NCBI RefSeq assembly: GCF_003991425.1
Contig: NZ_CP034346.1
Coordinates: 1,773,501 to 1,837,500 of the forward strand
DNA: 64,000 nucleotides
Direction of reading: 5' to 3'
DNA from: Paenibacillus lutimineralis
GTDB lineage: Bacteria; Bacillota; Bacilli; Paenibacillales; Paenibacillaceae
Positions 1 through 9,515 of the stretch are shown piece after piece. The position numbers and the translations under genes were made by a program. The notes under the pieces are model-generated. The model saw only the letters and a list, made by a program, of their open reading frames with translations, did not search any database and had not been told where the DNA came from. Every line of letters starts with the position of its first letter. The first letter of the stretch is position 1.

Positions 1-1134
1 ACGGTTCAGGATTTTGAAAATGTACTGAAGCAATATGTGGAGAAGCACCCAACGACAGACGGTCAGCCGACGATTCCGCTCACGTTGAATGCCGATGATT
101 GGAGAATTATGATCAGCGTGACGAACCCGGCATTCCTGGCCACAGGTGCACCAGATGATGGCGAGTACTATGTCAACCCTGAAACCTATGAAGCGATGCT
201 TCACTATAAGCGTTCGGAGGAGAAGGAATATTTCCGCTGGTTGAACCATATGTACAATGAAGGATTGCTGGATAAGGATACGTTTGTACAGAAGGATGAT
301 CAGTACAAAGCGAAAATCGCCAGCGGCCGTGTACTCGGTCTGATCGACCAGGAATGGGGCTATCAGGATGCAGAAAATGCGCTCAAGACAGCGGGCAAGG
401 ATGCATACACCTATGCGCACTTCCCGGTCACACTGACCGAAGAGTATAAGGATCATTCCTTCCAGTCCGCTGGAGTTGACGGCTACGGAATTGCGATTAC
501 AACGGCTTGTAAGGATCCTGTCAGGGCGATTCAGTTCCTCGACTGGATGTCTTCTGATGAAGGTCAGGTGCTTCGGAACTGGGGGATTGACGGCAAGCAT
601 TATACGGTTGATGGGAATGGAACGCGTGAGATTCCGACGGAAATTCAAGAACGCAAAGTGAATGATTCGACGAACTTTACGAAGGAGTCGGGGATCGGTT
701 TATACTTGACCTTGGGTGGACGTTATGGCGACGGGGTGAAGGATTCAACCGGCAATTATTATACCACCAACTTCCCGGAACAGATTATCGCTGGATATAC
801 CGCAGCTGAGAAGGAGACTCTGGCCGCTTATCAAGCAACAACCTGGAAGGACCTCTTCCCGCAGGAGAGTGACTTCCCAGCCAAGGAATGGGGCGCCTTG
901 TACAACATGCCAGTTCCTACAGATGGCGACTATCAAGTGATCTATCAGAAGACGCAGGACATTATCCGTAAGAAAATCCCGGAGGCTGTTCTGGCCAAGA
1001 CAACGGACTTCGATAAAATCTACGATGATTTCCTTGCCGATTTAGATAAGGCGGGAGCCAAGAAGATGGAGGCCGAGTATACGGAGCTTGTAAAAGCACG
1101 GGTTGCCCTCTTTACAGGTAAAGATATTCAATAG
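1..1134 (+). CDS. Extracellular sugar-binding protein (ABC importer), C-terminal part
   Basis: The reading frame is open from base 1, so this gene runs in from the left and only its last 377 codons are visible. The protein looks like a family 1 extracellular solute-binding lipoprotein of the LplA type that feeds oligosaccharides to an ABC importer. Typical traits are the clamp segment around FLDWMSSDEGQVLRNWGIDGKHY and the acidic C-terminal helix. The N-terminal signal and lipobox are outside the window. It ends at TAG and is followed by a hairpin terminator, so it is probably the last gene of its operon. The ligand cannot be read from sequence. Confidence 0.85.
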   Translation, partial: TVQDFENVLKQYVEKHPTTDGQPTIPLTLNADDWRIMISVTNPAFLATGAPDDGEYYVNPETYEAMLHYKRSEEKEYFRWLNHMYNEGLLDKDTFVQKDDQYKAKIASGRVLGLIDQEWGYQDAENALKTAGKDAYTYAHFPVTLTEEYKDHSFQSAGVDGYGIAITTACKDPVRAIQFLDWMSSDEGQVLRNWGIDGKHYTVDGNGTREIPTEIQERKVNDSTNFTKESGIGLYLTLGGRYGDGVKDSTGNYYTTNFPEQIIAGYTAAEKETLAAYQATTWKDLFPQESDFPAKEWGALYNMPVPTDGDYQVIYQKTQDIIRKKIPEAVLAKTTDFDKIYDDFLADLDKAGAKKMEAEYTELVKARVALFTGKDIQ

Positions 1135-1159
1135 TAGTTCAACGCCTATAAAATGCGAG

Positions 1160-1204
1160 AAAGGACCTCAAATTCCACGTTTTTGTGGAGGGTGAGGTCT
1201 TTTC
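1160..1204 (+). terminator. Rho-independent terminator after the sugar-binding protein gene
   Basis: An inverted repeat with outer arms AAGGACCTCA and TGAGGTCTTT and an inner CCAC/GTGG pair is followed by a short T run. Confidence 0.75.
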
Positions 1205-1249
1205 TACAGGGATCTGTGATGGCATGAAGAATTAAATACGGACTAGCTG

Positions 1250-3730
1250 TTGATGAAAACAATGAGGGCGGTGACCGTGTTGACGGTAAACAGTGACAGA
1301 GAGACTTCATGGAAATTATGGTATAAGCAGCCAGCTTCCTGTTGGGAGGAAGCTTTGCCGGTCGGAAATGGACGGATCGGTGGCATGGTTCATGGCGGGG
1401 GGCAAAGTGAGCTTATTTGTTTGAATGAGGACACGTTATGGTCTGGATATCCGCGTGATCCGCAAAATTATGAAGCACTGCGGCATTTGCAGACGGTTAG
1501 AGAGCTTATATTTTCCGGGAAAAATAAAGAAGCTGAGGCTTTAGTAGAGAAAGGCATGCTCGGCCCGCGGTCGGAAGCCTATTTACCGCTCGGAAATCTG
1601 CGGATCGATCATCTTGGCATTGGAGAAATGACGGACTATGAGCGTGAATTGAATCTGGATACGGGAACGGCCTCCGTTCGCTTTCGAAGCGGGGGAACAA
1701 CGATTACTCGCAAAGTGTATGTCAGCGCCGTTGATCAGATATTAGTTGTACATATAGACTCCGAAGACCACTCTCCGCTCTCAATTACCGTATCGCTGGA
1801 CTCACCGCTTAAGCATTTAATAGAAGTAACTGAAAAAGATGAATGTCTTATGATGCGTGGCTCATGTCCAAGCCATATTGCAGACAATCATAGGGGAGAC
1901 CATCCGCAGTCTGTTCTATATGAGGAAGGTCGTGGATTAAGCTTCGCTGCACAGGTCAGTGTCAGGCATGAAGCAGGCAGACTTATGGCTACAGATGATC
2001 ATAAACTGCGAATAGAGGATGCACGGAGCATCACGCTTCTATTGGCAGCAACTACTGATTACCAAGGCTATGATGTGATGCCTGGGCAGGGGCAAGGAGC
2101 AAGCTTAACACCGAAGGAGTGTTGCAACTCTGTGATGCAATCGGCATTAGCACTCCTTGATACTGATCTACGCAGCAGACATCTTGAGGAGCATAGAGAG
2201 TTGTTCCGCCGGGTGGAGCTGGAATTAGGGAAAGATCAGGAGTCAGCGTCACTGGCTGAGGATGCTCCGGATAGGCAGACTGTTCCAGTAATGGATAAGG
2301 GGATGATGGCATTAGCCCCATCAAAACCAACAGATGAACGGTTGACTGCGTACCAAGCAGGAGAGAGTGACCCGGACCTCGAGGCGTTATATTTTCACTA
2401 TGGACGTTATTTATTAATGGCTAGTTCCAGGCCAGGGACGCAGCCGGCTAATTTGCAGGGGATCTGGAATCCACATATGCAGCCACCCTGGAATAGCAAT
2501 TATACGACGAATATTAATACGGAAATGAACTATTGGCCTGCCGAAGTATGCAATTTGAGCGAGTGCCATGAACCATTGATCAATATGGTGCAAGAGATCA
2601 GCGAAGCTGGGGCCCGTACCGCAAGGATACACTATGGCTGCAATGGTTGGACGGCTCACCACAATGTAGATTTATGGCGAGTAACGACGCCTTCAGATGG
2701 AAGTGCCAGCTGGGCCTGCTGGCCGATGGGTGGAGTATGGCTTAGTCGTCATTTGTGGGAGCACTATGCTTATACTCTGGATAAAGCCTATCTGAAGGAG
2801 ACGGCCTATCCTGTACTAAAAGGAGCTGCCGAGTTCTGTATCGATTGGCTCGTTCCGGGACCGGACGGTTCGCTGGTTACAGCCCCTTCGACTTCTCCCG
2901 AGAATATGTTCCTGACGGAGAGCGGGGAGCCTTGCAGTGTCTCGTATGCGTCAACGATGGATCTGTTCTTGATTCGCGAGCTGTTTGGGCATTGCATCGA
3001 GGCCGCGCAGCTTCTTGTAGTGGATGAAGCGTGGGTGGAGCGCCTAAAAGATACGATAGAAAGAATGGCTAGGCCTCAGATTGGGGCAGACGGACGATTA
3101 CTGGAATGGATCAGTCCTTATGCTGAGAGTGAACTGGGGCATCGACATGTATCTCATCTGTATGGTCTGTACCCAGGTTCAGCAATAACTCCAGATGGCA
3201 CTCCGGAATGGGCTGAAGCAGCGCGTCGCTCGCTTGATTACCGAATTGCGAATGGAGGCGGGCATACCGGATGGAGCTGCGCCTGGTTAATTAACCTATA
3301 CGCGAGGTTAAGAGACGGGAATGAGGCCTATCATTATGTCAGGACATTACTGTCACACTCGACCTATCCTAATTTATTTGATGCCCATCCTCCATTTCAA
3401 ATCGATGGCAACTTTGGAGGAACGGCTGGCACTGCCGAGATGCTACTGCAAAGTCATCAGGGAAGAATAGATTTGTTGCCGGCGCTGCCCGCAGCTTGGT
3501 CTTCAGGGCGTGTGGCAGGCCTTAAAGCAAGAGGGAATTTCACGGTTGATATTACTTGGGAGAATGGCAAGCTAAGCGTTGCCTCCATCCTTGCGGCTGA
3601 ATCGGGCTGGTGCAAGGTAAGCTATGGCGAGCGTTTAAGCATTTCAAGTCGGGATGGAGAGACGAGGAAAGACGGCGAGCGTGTTTGGTTTGAAGCGGGC
3701 ACGCGTTATTTGGTGAAGTGTGGTAGTTAA
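1250..3730 (+). CDS. GH95-family alpha-L-fucosidase/galactosidase-type glycoside hydrolase
   Basis: The 826-residue protein has the layout of glycoside hydrolase family 95, which releases terminal alpha-1,2-fucose or L-galactose from plant or host glycans. Visible hallmarks are the N-terminal [18 protein letters not shown] segment with NEDTLWSG, the central NLQGIWN / [19 protein letters not shown] block of the (alpha/alpha)6 catalytic barrel, and [14 protein letters not shown] followed by GNFGGTAG near the C-terminus. No signal peptide is seen, so it should act in the cytoplasm on imported oligosaccharides. The start is uncertain: TTG 1250, ATG 1253, ATG 1262, or GTG 1277/TTG 1280, which sit behind a good GAGGGCGGTG ribosome site. 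Exact substrate is inferred only at family level. Confidence 0.92.
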   Translation: MMKTMRAVTVLTVNSDRETSWKLWYKQPASCWEEALPVGNGRIGGMVHGGGQSELICLNEDTLWSGYPRDPQNYEALRHLQTVRELIFSGKNKEAEALVEKGMLGPRSEAYLPLGNLRIDHLGIGEMTDYERELNLDTGTASVRFRSGGTTITRKVYVSAVDQILVVHIDSEDHSPLSITVSLDSPLKHLIEVTEKDECLMMRGSCPSHIADNHRGDHPQSVLYEEGRGLSFAAQVSVRHEAGRLMATDDHKLRIEDARSITLLLAATTDYQGYDVMPGQGQGASLTPKECCNSVMQSALALLDTDLRSRHLEEHRELFRRVELELGKDQESASLAEDAPDRQTVPVMDKGMMALAPSKPTDERLTAYQAGESDPDLEALYFHYGRYLLMASSRPGTQPANLQGIWNPHMQPPWNSNYTTNINTEMNYWPAEVCNLSECHEPLINMVQEISEAGARTARIHYGCNGWTAHHNVDLWRVTTPSDGSASWACWPMGGVWLSRHLWEHYAYTLDKAYLKETAYPVLKGAAEFCIDWLVPGPDGSLVTAPSTSPENMFLTESGEPCSVSYASTMDLFLIRELFGHCIEAAQLLVVDEAWVERLKDTIERMARPQIGADGRLLEWISPYAESELGHRHVSHLYGLYPGSAITPDGTPEWAEAARRSLDYRIANGGGHTGWSCAWLINLYARLRDGNEAYHYVRTLLSHSTYPNLFDAHPPFQIDGNFGGTAGTAEMLLQSHQGRIDLLPALPAAWSSGRVAGLKARGNFTVDITWENGKLSVASILAAESGWCKVSYGERLSISSRDGETRKDGERVWFEAGTRYLVKCGS

Positions 3731-3912
3731 TTGTAAATACTACAGCTATTCCGCTAGTCAATTCAGAACGGGAAAATTCAGTTGTAAAAACTACAGTTAA
3801 ATTCGCTGGTTTGATCTCTTTGCTGATTGAACGAGAAATTAACTGTACAAAATGCGATTAATTTCTACATTTGCCTGGTAAGTTGAAATTTAGCTGTAGG
3901 AAATACAGTTAT
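3729..3912. repeat. Four degenerate copies of a short TGTAnnAAnTACAG-type repeat
   Basis: Motifs at about 3730-3750, 3781-3800, 3842-3860 and 3892-3910 share a TTGTAAA.ACTACAG.TA-like core with partial dyad symmetry, spaced roughly 50-60 bases apart. The third copy is the most degraded. They fill the gap between two convergent genes. No reading frame is conserved. I interpret them as decayed intergenic repeats of unknown role. Confidence 0.5.
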
Positions 3913-3953
3913 TGCTGTTATGGCGTTCTTCTTAGAAAAGAGTAAGGCAGAGT

Positions 3954-3990
3954 AAGGCAGGATAAAGCTCATCGGATTATCCTGCCTTTT
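3954..3990. terminator. Bidirectional terminator between GH95 gene and araC-type gene
   Basis: A perfect 12-bp stem, AAGGCAGGATAA / TTATCCTGCCTT, with a T run on the plus strand and an A-rich flank on the other side. It lies between two convergent genes and can serve both. Confidence 0.85.
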
Positions 3991-4003
3991 TGCATCGGTG
4001 GGG

Positions 4004-4858
4004 CTAGTGGAGCCTGCGAAATTGCTGTGGTGTCATGCCAGTATGCTTGCGAAATGTAGCGATAAAATGGCTGGCATCGCGGAATCCGGTATGATGAGCG
4101 ATTTCTGCGACGGTTTGCATGGAATCCGCGGCTAGCTTCTCTTTGGCTTTATGAATTCTCATTTGCACTAAATAGGCGTAAGGCGAGAGATCAAAAGTAT
4201 TTTGGAACAGCTGGCTTAAATGACGCCCTGACACATCCAGCACATGGGCCAGATCATTCAGCCCGATATCGGCATTGCTATAATTAATCTCCATCCACCT
4301 GAGCAGAGGAGCCAGCTTCTCCATATTGCGTGTCACGGACGAATTGCTGACCTGTCCGAATTTACTGAGCAGACCGAGGAAGCGATAGGCATTCACGGAA
4401 GCCTCCAAACCGAATAAATCAGGGCCTGTCCCAATATTCTCGATCATTTCACCGAGGAAATAGGCCAGTGGGGAATCCTTCTCCCAACGAAAAAAGTTCG
4501 ATTCACGGATACCGTAGGCGGACAGAATGGCTCCAGCTGCTTCCCCGCCAAAAGTTAAGTAGAAGGTGGCCCATTTAGCATCACCCATCGATTCATAGGC
4601 ATGCGGAATGCCGGGCGGAAGCAACACGCCGCTGCCGTGAGTCAGTGTGAAACTGCCTTGGCCATAAGATAGTACGCCTTCGCCTGCCTCTGTTTGCAGC
4701 CAATGATAGCAAGGGTAGCCTTCCGGACGGTTGATTTTCTCTTGATTGGGATTACATCCGACGCTCTCGACTTGGAGCGGAAGCTGCAGATTTCCAGATG
4801 GGGCGAAGACGAATCTCTGCCAGGCAGGTTCATCAGCAAGCCATGAAGGTCTATTCAT
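4004..4858 (-). CDS. AraC-family transcriptional regulator with cupin sensor domain
   Basis: The protein is 284 residues from the ATG at 4858, chosen because it follows a GCGAGGTAAC ribosome site; an upstream start adds only seven residues. The N-terminal half is an AraC-type cupin fold (GEGVLSYGQGSFTLTHGSGVLLPPGIPHAYES) that normally binds a sugar. The last 100 residues form two helix-turn-helix motifs ending in the AraC signature, with IAHHTGFRDASHFIATFRKHTGMTPQQFRR. It is transcribed divergently from the GH42 beta-galactosidase, so it most probably controls that gene, and perhaps itself, through the shared AT-rich region. Confidence 0.9.
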   Translation of the reverse strand: MNRPSWLADEPAWQRFVFAPSGNLQLPLQVESVGCNPNQEKINRPEGYPCYHWLQTEAGEGVLSYGQGSFTLTHGSGVLLPPGIPHAYESMGDAKWATFYLTFGGEAAGAILSAYGIRESNFFRWEKDSPLAYFLGEMIENIGTGPDLFGLEASVNAYRFLGLLSKFGQVSNSSVTRNMEKLAPLLRWMEINYSNADIGLNDLAHVLDVSGRHLSQLFQNTFDLSPYAYLVQMRIHKAKEKLAADSMQTVAEIAHHTGFRDASHFIATFRKHTGMTPQQFRRLH

Positions 4859-4955
4859 AAAGTTACCTCGCTTTAACAAGTTCTTATAGTTCCATATTAT
4901 TATATTTGGTTACAATTATATTATATATAAAGCGGAAAGTAATAACGGTACAATT

Positions 4956-4973
4956 GAAATATAATTATATTTC
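4956..4973. promoter_or_regulatory. 18-bp perfect palindrome in the araC/GH42 divergent promoter region
   Basis: GAAATATAATTATATTTC is a perfect palindrome ending 21 bases before the chosen ATG of the GH42 gene. Its place in the only intergenic region between a regulator and its likely target makes it an operator candidate. AT-rich composition raises the chance of coincidence. Confidence 0.4.
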
Positions 4974-4994
4974 TGGATAAAGGATGTGCTTGAA

Positions 4995-7022
4995 ATGATC
5001 AATAACAAGCTTCCAAAGATTTGGTACGGCGGAGATTATAATCCTGAGCAATGGGACCCGGAGACCTGGAAAGAGGACGAGCGCATGTTCAAGCTGGCGG
5101 GGATCGATGTGGCAACCATCAATGTATTCTCGTGGGCGATGCTTCAACCGGACGAAGTCACCTATGATTTCTCAGCCCTTGATGCGACAATGGACCGCTT
5201 GTACAAGAGCGGGGTATATGTATGTCTGGCAACGAGCACCGCTGCTCATCCGGCATGGATGGCCAAGAAGTATCCAGATGTAACAAGAGTAGATGCGCAG
5301 GGAAGAAAGCGTAGATTTGGTGGACGACATAATTCTTGCCCTAATTCGCCTACTTACCGCAAATATGCAGCCCTTATGGCTGGGAAATTGGCTGAGCGTT
5401 ATAAGGATCACCCGGGACTGCTCGTGTGGCATGTCTCTAATGAATATGGCGGTTACTGTTATTGCGATAACTGTGCAAAAGCCTTCCGTGTCTGGCTCAA
5501 AGAGCGCTATGGAACGATGGATCGATTGAATCATGCCTGGAATACCAGGTTCTGGGGACATACCTTCTATGATTGGGATGAAGTCGTTCCACCGAACGAA
5601 CTGAGTGAGGAATGGGATGGAAATCGGACGAATTTCCAAGGGATTTCACTGGATTACCGACGTTTCCAATCGGATAGTCTGCTGGATGCCTATAAGCTTG
5701 AGTATGAGGAGATTAAGAAATATACACCGGATATTCCAGTAACGACGAACATGATGGGATTGTATCCCGAACTTGATTATTTTAAATGGGCCGAGTATCT
5801 GGATGTAATCTCTTGGGATAACTACCCCGCTCTTGATACCCCAGTCAGCTATACGGCGATGACGCATGATTTGATGCGCGGATTAAAGAGCGGTCAGCCG
5901 TTCATGCTGATGGAGCAGACACCGAGCCAGCAGAACTGGCAGGCGTACAACTCTCTGAAGCGGCCAGGCGTAATGCGTCTCTGGAGCTATCAGGCTGTCG
6001 CGCACGGTGCAGATACAGTGATGTTCTTCCAACTGCGCCGCTCGATAGGAGCCTGCGAGAAATACCATGGAGCGGTCATTGAGCATGTCGGTCATGAGCA
6101 TACCCGGGTCTTCCGCGAGTGCGCAGAGCTTGGGCAGGAATTGCATGTATTGTCTGATAAGCTATTGAATGCTCGGGCTCATGCCAAGGTTGCGATTCTG
6201 TTCGATTGGGAGAACCGTTGGGCGGTCGGGTTGTCGAGCGGGCCATCCGTAGCTCTCGATTATGTGAAGGAAGTCCATAAGTATTATGACGCTCTTTTTG
6301 AGATGAATATTGAAGTAGATATGGCAGGTGTTAATGAAGATCTGAGCAAGTACGATATCGTAATCGCCCCAGTGATGTATATGGTGAAGGAAGATTTTGC
6401 CGAGAAAATAGAGGATTATGTAGCCGCCGGAGGCACCTTTGTAACTACATTCTTCAGTGGAATCGTGAACGAAAATGATTTGGTTACGCTTGGTGGTTAT
6501 CCTGGGGAACTGCGTCCTTTACTTGGTATCTGGGCAGAAGAGATTGATGCTTTGTTCCAGGATCAGCATAATCAGATCGTGATGAAGCAGACTTGGGGAG
6601 AACTGCAGGGTGAGTATGAATGCGGCTTGCTCTGTGATTTGATTCATTCAGAGGGGGCCAAGGTCTTGGCCGAGTATGGTTCGGACTTCTATCAAGGCAT
6701 GCCGGTTCTGACCGTAAATAAATATGGCAAGGGCAAAGCTTATTATGTAGCAAGCAGTCCGGAAGCTGCGTTTCTAAAAGGATTCCTGGCTAATTTGTGT
6801 GCGGAGAAGGGCATTGAGCCGCTTCTGAATGCTCCTGCAGGGATTGAGACGACTCGGCGTGTGAATGATGGCGTCTCCTATCTGTTCTTGTTGAACCATA
6901 ACGCATCGGATGTCGAGGTGGATCTTGGTAATAAGGAAACTGTGGATCTACTAACTACTGAGAGTGTGAGCGGCAGGATTGTTGTTCCAGGCCGAGGCGT
7001 CAGAATATTGGAGCAACGCTAA
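4995..7022 (+). CDS. GH42 beta-galactosidase
   Basis: The 675-residue protein matches family 42 beta-galactosidases, cytoplasmic enzymes that split terminal beta-galactosides from lactose-like or galactan-derived oligosaccharides. The N-terminus IWYGGDYNPEQW starts the TIM barrel. The acid/base glutamate is E150 in HVSNEYGG and the nucleophile is E307 in FMLMEQTPS. Cysteines in CYCDNCAKAF and at CPNS match the zinc-site cysteines seen in part of the family. A trimerisation/glutamine-amidotransferase-like domain (from about 400) and a small beta domain follow. ATG 4995 is preferred over GTG 4986 because AAAGGAT lies at the right distance. It probably responds to the divergent AraC regulator. 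Confidence 0.95.
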   Translation: MINNKLPKIWYGGDYNPEQWDPETWKEDERMFKLAGIDVATINVFSWAMLQPDEVTYDFSALDATMDRLYKSGVYVCLATSTAAHPAWMAKKYPDVTRVDAQGRKRRFGGRHNSCPNSPTYRKYAALMAGKLAERYKDHPGLLVWHVSNEYGGYCYCDNCAKAFRVWLKERYGTMDRLNHAWNTRFWGHTFYDWDEVVPPNELSEEWDGNRTNFQGISLDYRRFQSDSLLDAYKLEYEEIKKYTPDIPVTTNMMGLYPELDYFKWAEYLDVISWDNYPALDTPVSYTAMTHDLMRGLKSGQPFMLMEQTPSQQNWQAYNSLKRPGVMRLWSYQAVAHGADTVMFFQLRRSIGACEKYHGAVIEHVGHEHTRVFRECAELGQELHVLSDKLLNARAHAKVAILFDWENRWAVGLSSGPSVALDYVKEVHKYYDALFEMNIEVDMAGVNEDLSKYDIVIAPVMYMVKEDFAEKIEDYVAAGGTFVTTFFSGIVNENDLVTLGGYPGELRPLLGIWAEEIDALFQDQHNQIVMKQTWGELQGEYECGLLCDLIHSEGAKVLAEYGSDFYQGMPVLTVNKYGKGKAYYVASSPEAAFLKGFLANLCAEKGIEPLLNAPAGIETTRRVNDGVSYLFLLNHNASDVEVDLGNKETVDLLTTESVSGRIVVPGRGVRILEQR

Positions 7023-7071
7023 AATATATTGAAAAATCTATAAGAAAGAAGTATTATTCGTATACACCGAT

Positions 7072-7099
7072 AAGCCACTCGTCATCCTGCGAGTGGCTT
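7072..7099 (+). terminator. Hairpin after the GH42 gene
   Basis: A perfect 10-bp stem (AAGCCACTCG/CGAGTGGCTT) stands between the GH42 gene and the next ribosome site, but the following T run is weak. It may terminate or only attenuate transcription. Confidence 0.5.
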
Positions 7100-7115
7100 A
7101 ATCTATAGGGGGGGG

Positions 7116-8090
7116 ATGAAGTTGGAGAATGCAATTCGGAGAACTATGGCACGAAGTGAACTTAATCAGGCTATCAGGACAGCATTTGCAGGCACTAAAA
7201 GTATAGCTTATGCGGAAGAGTTAACAGATGGAATGTATAACACGGCGTACACATTAACCCTAAGCGATGGAATGAAGGTTGTACTCAAGGTTGCCCCCGA
7301 TTCTTCCATACAGTCAATGCGCTATGAAAAAGGAATGATGCGCTGTGAGGTGGAGGTACTTCGCCTATTGCGGGAGTGTGGAGATATTCCGGTTCCCGAG
7401 GTGTATTACTACAGTGGCGAACAGACGAATCTGGAGTATTTTATTATGGAATATATGTCTGGCGAAACCTTCGTTAAGGTGAAGAAATCCCTGCCTCAGG
7501 AAGAGAGGGAGGCGATTGAGGCTGAACTGGGCCGTCTTAATCGCTTAATTAACGATATCGAGGGGGAACGATTCGGCTACTATGCTCTGCGAGAGCAGCA
7601 GGGGACGGAATGGCCGGATGTGTTAAGATCCATGTTCGATGGAATTCTAGCGGATGCCCGTGATACTGGGGTGGACTTGCCCATGACAGAGGATGAGATC
7701 TGGTCAGTGCTTGATCAAGCACAGGAGAGTTTGGCAGAGGTTAAGAAGCCTTGTCTGGTGCATTGGGATTTGTGGGATGGCAATGTATTTATCCAGGATG
7801 GCTGCATTACAGGCTTGATTGATTGTGAGCGGGCACTCTGGGGCGACTATTTGCTAGAATATAACTTTCGAGCGGTATCGGGCCAATCCGCAGCTTTTTT
7901 ACGGGGCTACGGTATTGAGCAATTAACCCCGTCAGAGAAGACTCGGAGCCAAATCTATGATTTGTATTTGGTTCTCATTCTACATATTGAATGTGCTTAC
8001 CGAAAATACGAGGATCAGAGGCATATCGAATGGGTTGCCAATCTTCTGCAGAAGACCTGGGATGGATTCACTAGAAGCGAAGACAAGTAG
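7116..8090 (+). CDS. Aminoglycoside phosphotransferase-fold small-molecule kinase
   Basis: The 324-residue protein has the APH (choline kinase-like) fold. N-terminal lobe features are DGMYNTAYTLTLSDGMKVVLKVAP, with a catalytic-type lysine. The Brenner motif is CLVHWDLWDGNVF, followed by the metal-binding GLIDCERALWGD. Such proteins phosphorylate hydroxyl groups of sugars, amino alcohols or antibiotics; nothing here fixes the substrate, and resistance should not be assumed. The ATG follows a very G-rich ribosome site (AGGGGGGGG). It stands alone between two hairpins. Confidence 0.85.
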   Translation: MKLENAIRRTMARSELNQAIRTAFAGTKSIAYAEELTDGMYNTAYTLTLSDGMKVVLKVAPDSSIQSMRYEKGMMRCEVEVLRLLRECGDIPVPEVYYYSGEQTNLEYFIMEYMSGETFVKVKKSLPQEEREAIEAELGRLNRLINDIEGERFGYYALREQQGTEWPDVLRSMFDGILADARDTGVDLPMTEDEIWSVLDQAQESLAEVKKPCLVHWDLWDGNVFIQDGCITGLIDCERALWGDYLLEYNFRAVSGQSAAFLRGYGIEQLTPSEKTRSQIYDLYLVLILHIECAYRKYEDQRHIEWVANLLQKTWDGFTRSEDK

Positions 8091-8150
8091 ATTCGGTTAA
8101 GTTTTCTATTTACTAAATACCCATAATTGTTATATACTGGAATCGGCGAG

Positions 8151-8190
8151 GCACACTTCTACTTATGTTTAATAGGAGTGTGCTTTTTTG
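8151..8190 (+). terminator. Rho-independent terminator after the APH-fold gene
   Basis: The stem GCACACTTCTA / TAGGAGTGTGC, with one wobble pair, is followed by TTTTTT. Confidence 0.85.
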
Positions 8191-8289
8191 TTACATAAAT
8201 AGGTCGTGGATGGGCTTATTGGGTTTGGCTAGAAATTCATAGTAGCAAGTAATTACTTTTGAAAAAGAAGATTAGGAGAGTGATTGGTG

Positions 8290-9501
8290 ATGAAGAAATG
8301 GTTACCCATTCTGTTGAGTGGAGCAATTGGATGTATGCCTGCGTCGGTTAATGCGGCTGGTGGCTTCAAGGATGTTAAAGCAGATCACTGGGCTAAAAGT
8401 GCGATAGAATCCGCAACGGGTAAAGGATATTTCAAAGGATATGCCGACGGTACATTTAAACCGAACGCTACTCTGACCCGTGCCGAATTTGCTGCGACAT
8501 TAGCACGGCTGTCAAAGGCCGAGGCCACGGACACAGCGGAGAAAGTCTTCGCTGATCTATCTGGACATTGGAGCGAAACTGAGGTTAATCGCGCGGTAGC
8601 CTTAGGATTTATCGATCCTAAGGATTATTCAAATGGATTCAAACCTAACACTCCAATTACGCGATTTGAAATTGCCAAATGGATGACCTCCGGCCTGGCT
8701 GCTATAGATGGGGATTATAAGCAGGCATTGGAAGATACAAAGACAACAGTAATTCCAGTAAAAGAATATTTTACGCCGGGCATTCCTGAATCAAAGGCTC
8801 CTTATGTAGCGGTAGCTATGGGGACAAAGCTGCTCGGGGGTTACCCTGACGGAACATTCGGGCTTAATAGCAATGCAACCCGCGCAGAAGCTTCTACGAT
8901 TCTATTACGATATGAGTCTGTTAGTGGCAAAAAGGCGGATGAATTCTTGGGGTTAAAAGAGCTGCGCCAGGTTGGCACGGAGCGGACGAATATGGAGACG
9001 ATTAGTCCGTTTACTACAGCCCCTTTTTCTTTTAATGATGTAGTGGACAAGAGTTATTCATTCCGTAATAAAGCTGGAAGTTTAAAGCTACATAATTATA
9101 TTGTTGTAGATTCTGAGGATTTCAAAAATATTGAGAGCATTTATGCTCCGATGTTTATTGATGAGACCGATTATTCCAAACGTCTTGATGAGAAAGGGAT
9201 CTACAGAGCATTTATTCAAATAACGATTTACCCTAAATCTACGGATTTTAGAGTGGGTGAATATGTAGGTGGTGTAAGTGATGGAGTGGTTAGTGGAAGT
9301 AGGATTGGTAATGAGAATGTTGTAAAAAAATATGGTTATTTAACTTTACCTAATATGTACACAGACCAGTTCTTTCGGGATCATCAAGATAGTAATGGAG
9401 GGGTTACTGTATGGGTTAAGACATTTTTAGAGTACAAGAAGGCTGGAGATCAATTAACAACTGACGATAATTCAATTCTTCGAATCAATACTAAAAATTA
9501 A
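8290..9501 (+). CDS. Secreted S-layer-homology (SLH) domain protein
   Basis: The protein is 403 residues from ATG 8290, which follows an AGGAGAGTG ribosome site. It begins with a signal peptide (MKKWLPILLSGAIG..ASVNAAGG). Three SLH repeats follow at about residues 24-75, 80-130 and 160-215, each with the DVKADHWAKSAIE ... GYFKGYADGTFKPNATLTRAEFA pattern. SLH repeats dock proteins on pyruvylated secondary cell-wall polysaccharide. The C-terminal 190 residues match no family I recognise. Only 14 bases separate it from the next gene, so the two are likely one transcription unit acting at the cell surface. Confidence 0.85.
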   Translation: MKKWLPILLSGAIGCMPASVNAAGGFKDVKADHWAKSAIESATGKGYFKGYADGTFKPNATLTRAEFAATLARLSKAEATDTAEKVFADLSGHWSETEVNRAVALGFIDPKDYSNGFKPNTPITRFEIAKWMTSGLAAIDGDYKQALEDTKTTVIPVKEYFTPGIPESKAPYVAVAMGTKLLGGYPDGTFGLNSNATRAEASTILLRYESVSGKKADEFLGLKELRQVGTERTNMETISPFTTAPFSFNDVVDKSYSFRNKAGSLKLHNYIVVDSEDFKNIESIYAPMFIDETDYSKRLDEKGIYRAFIQITIYPKSTDFRVGEYVGGVSDGVVSGSRIGNENVVKKYGYLTLPNMYTDQFFRDHQDSNGGVTVWVKTFLEYKKAGDQLTTDDNSILRINTKN

Positions 9502-9515
9502 TTTGGAGTATTCTT

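Noticed and set aside
7116..8090. Calling the APH-fold gene an antibiotic-resistance gene
   Set aside because: The fold is shared by many metabolic kinases and no neighbour or motif points to aminoglycosides.
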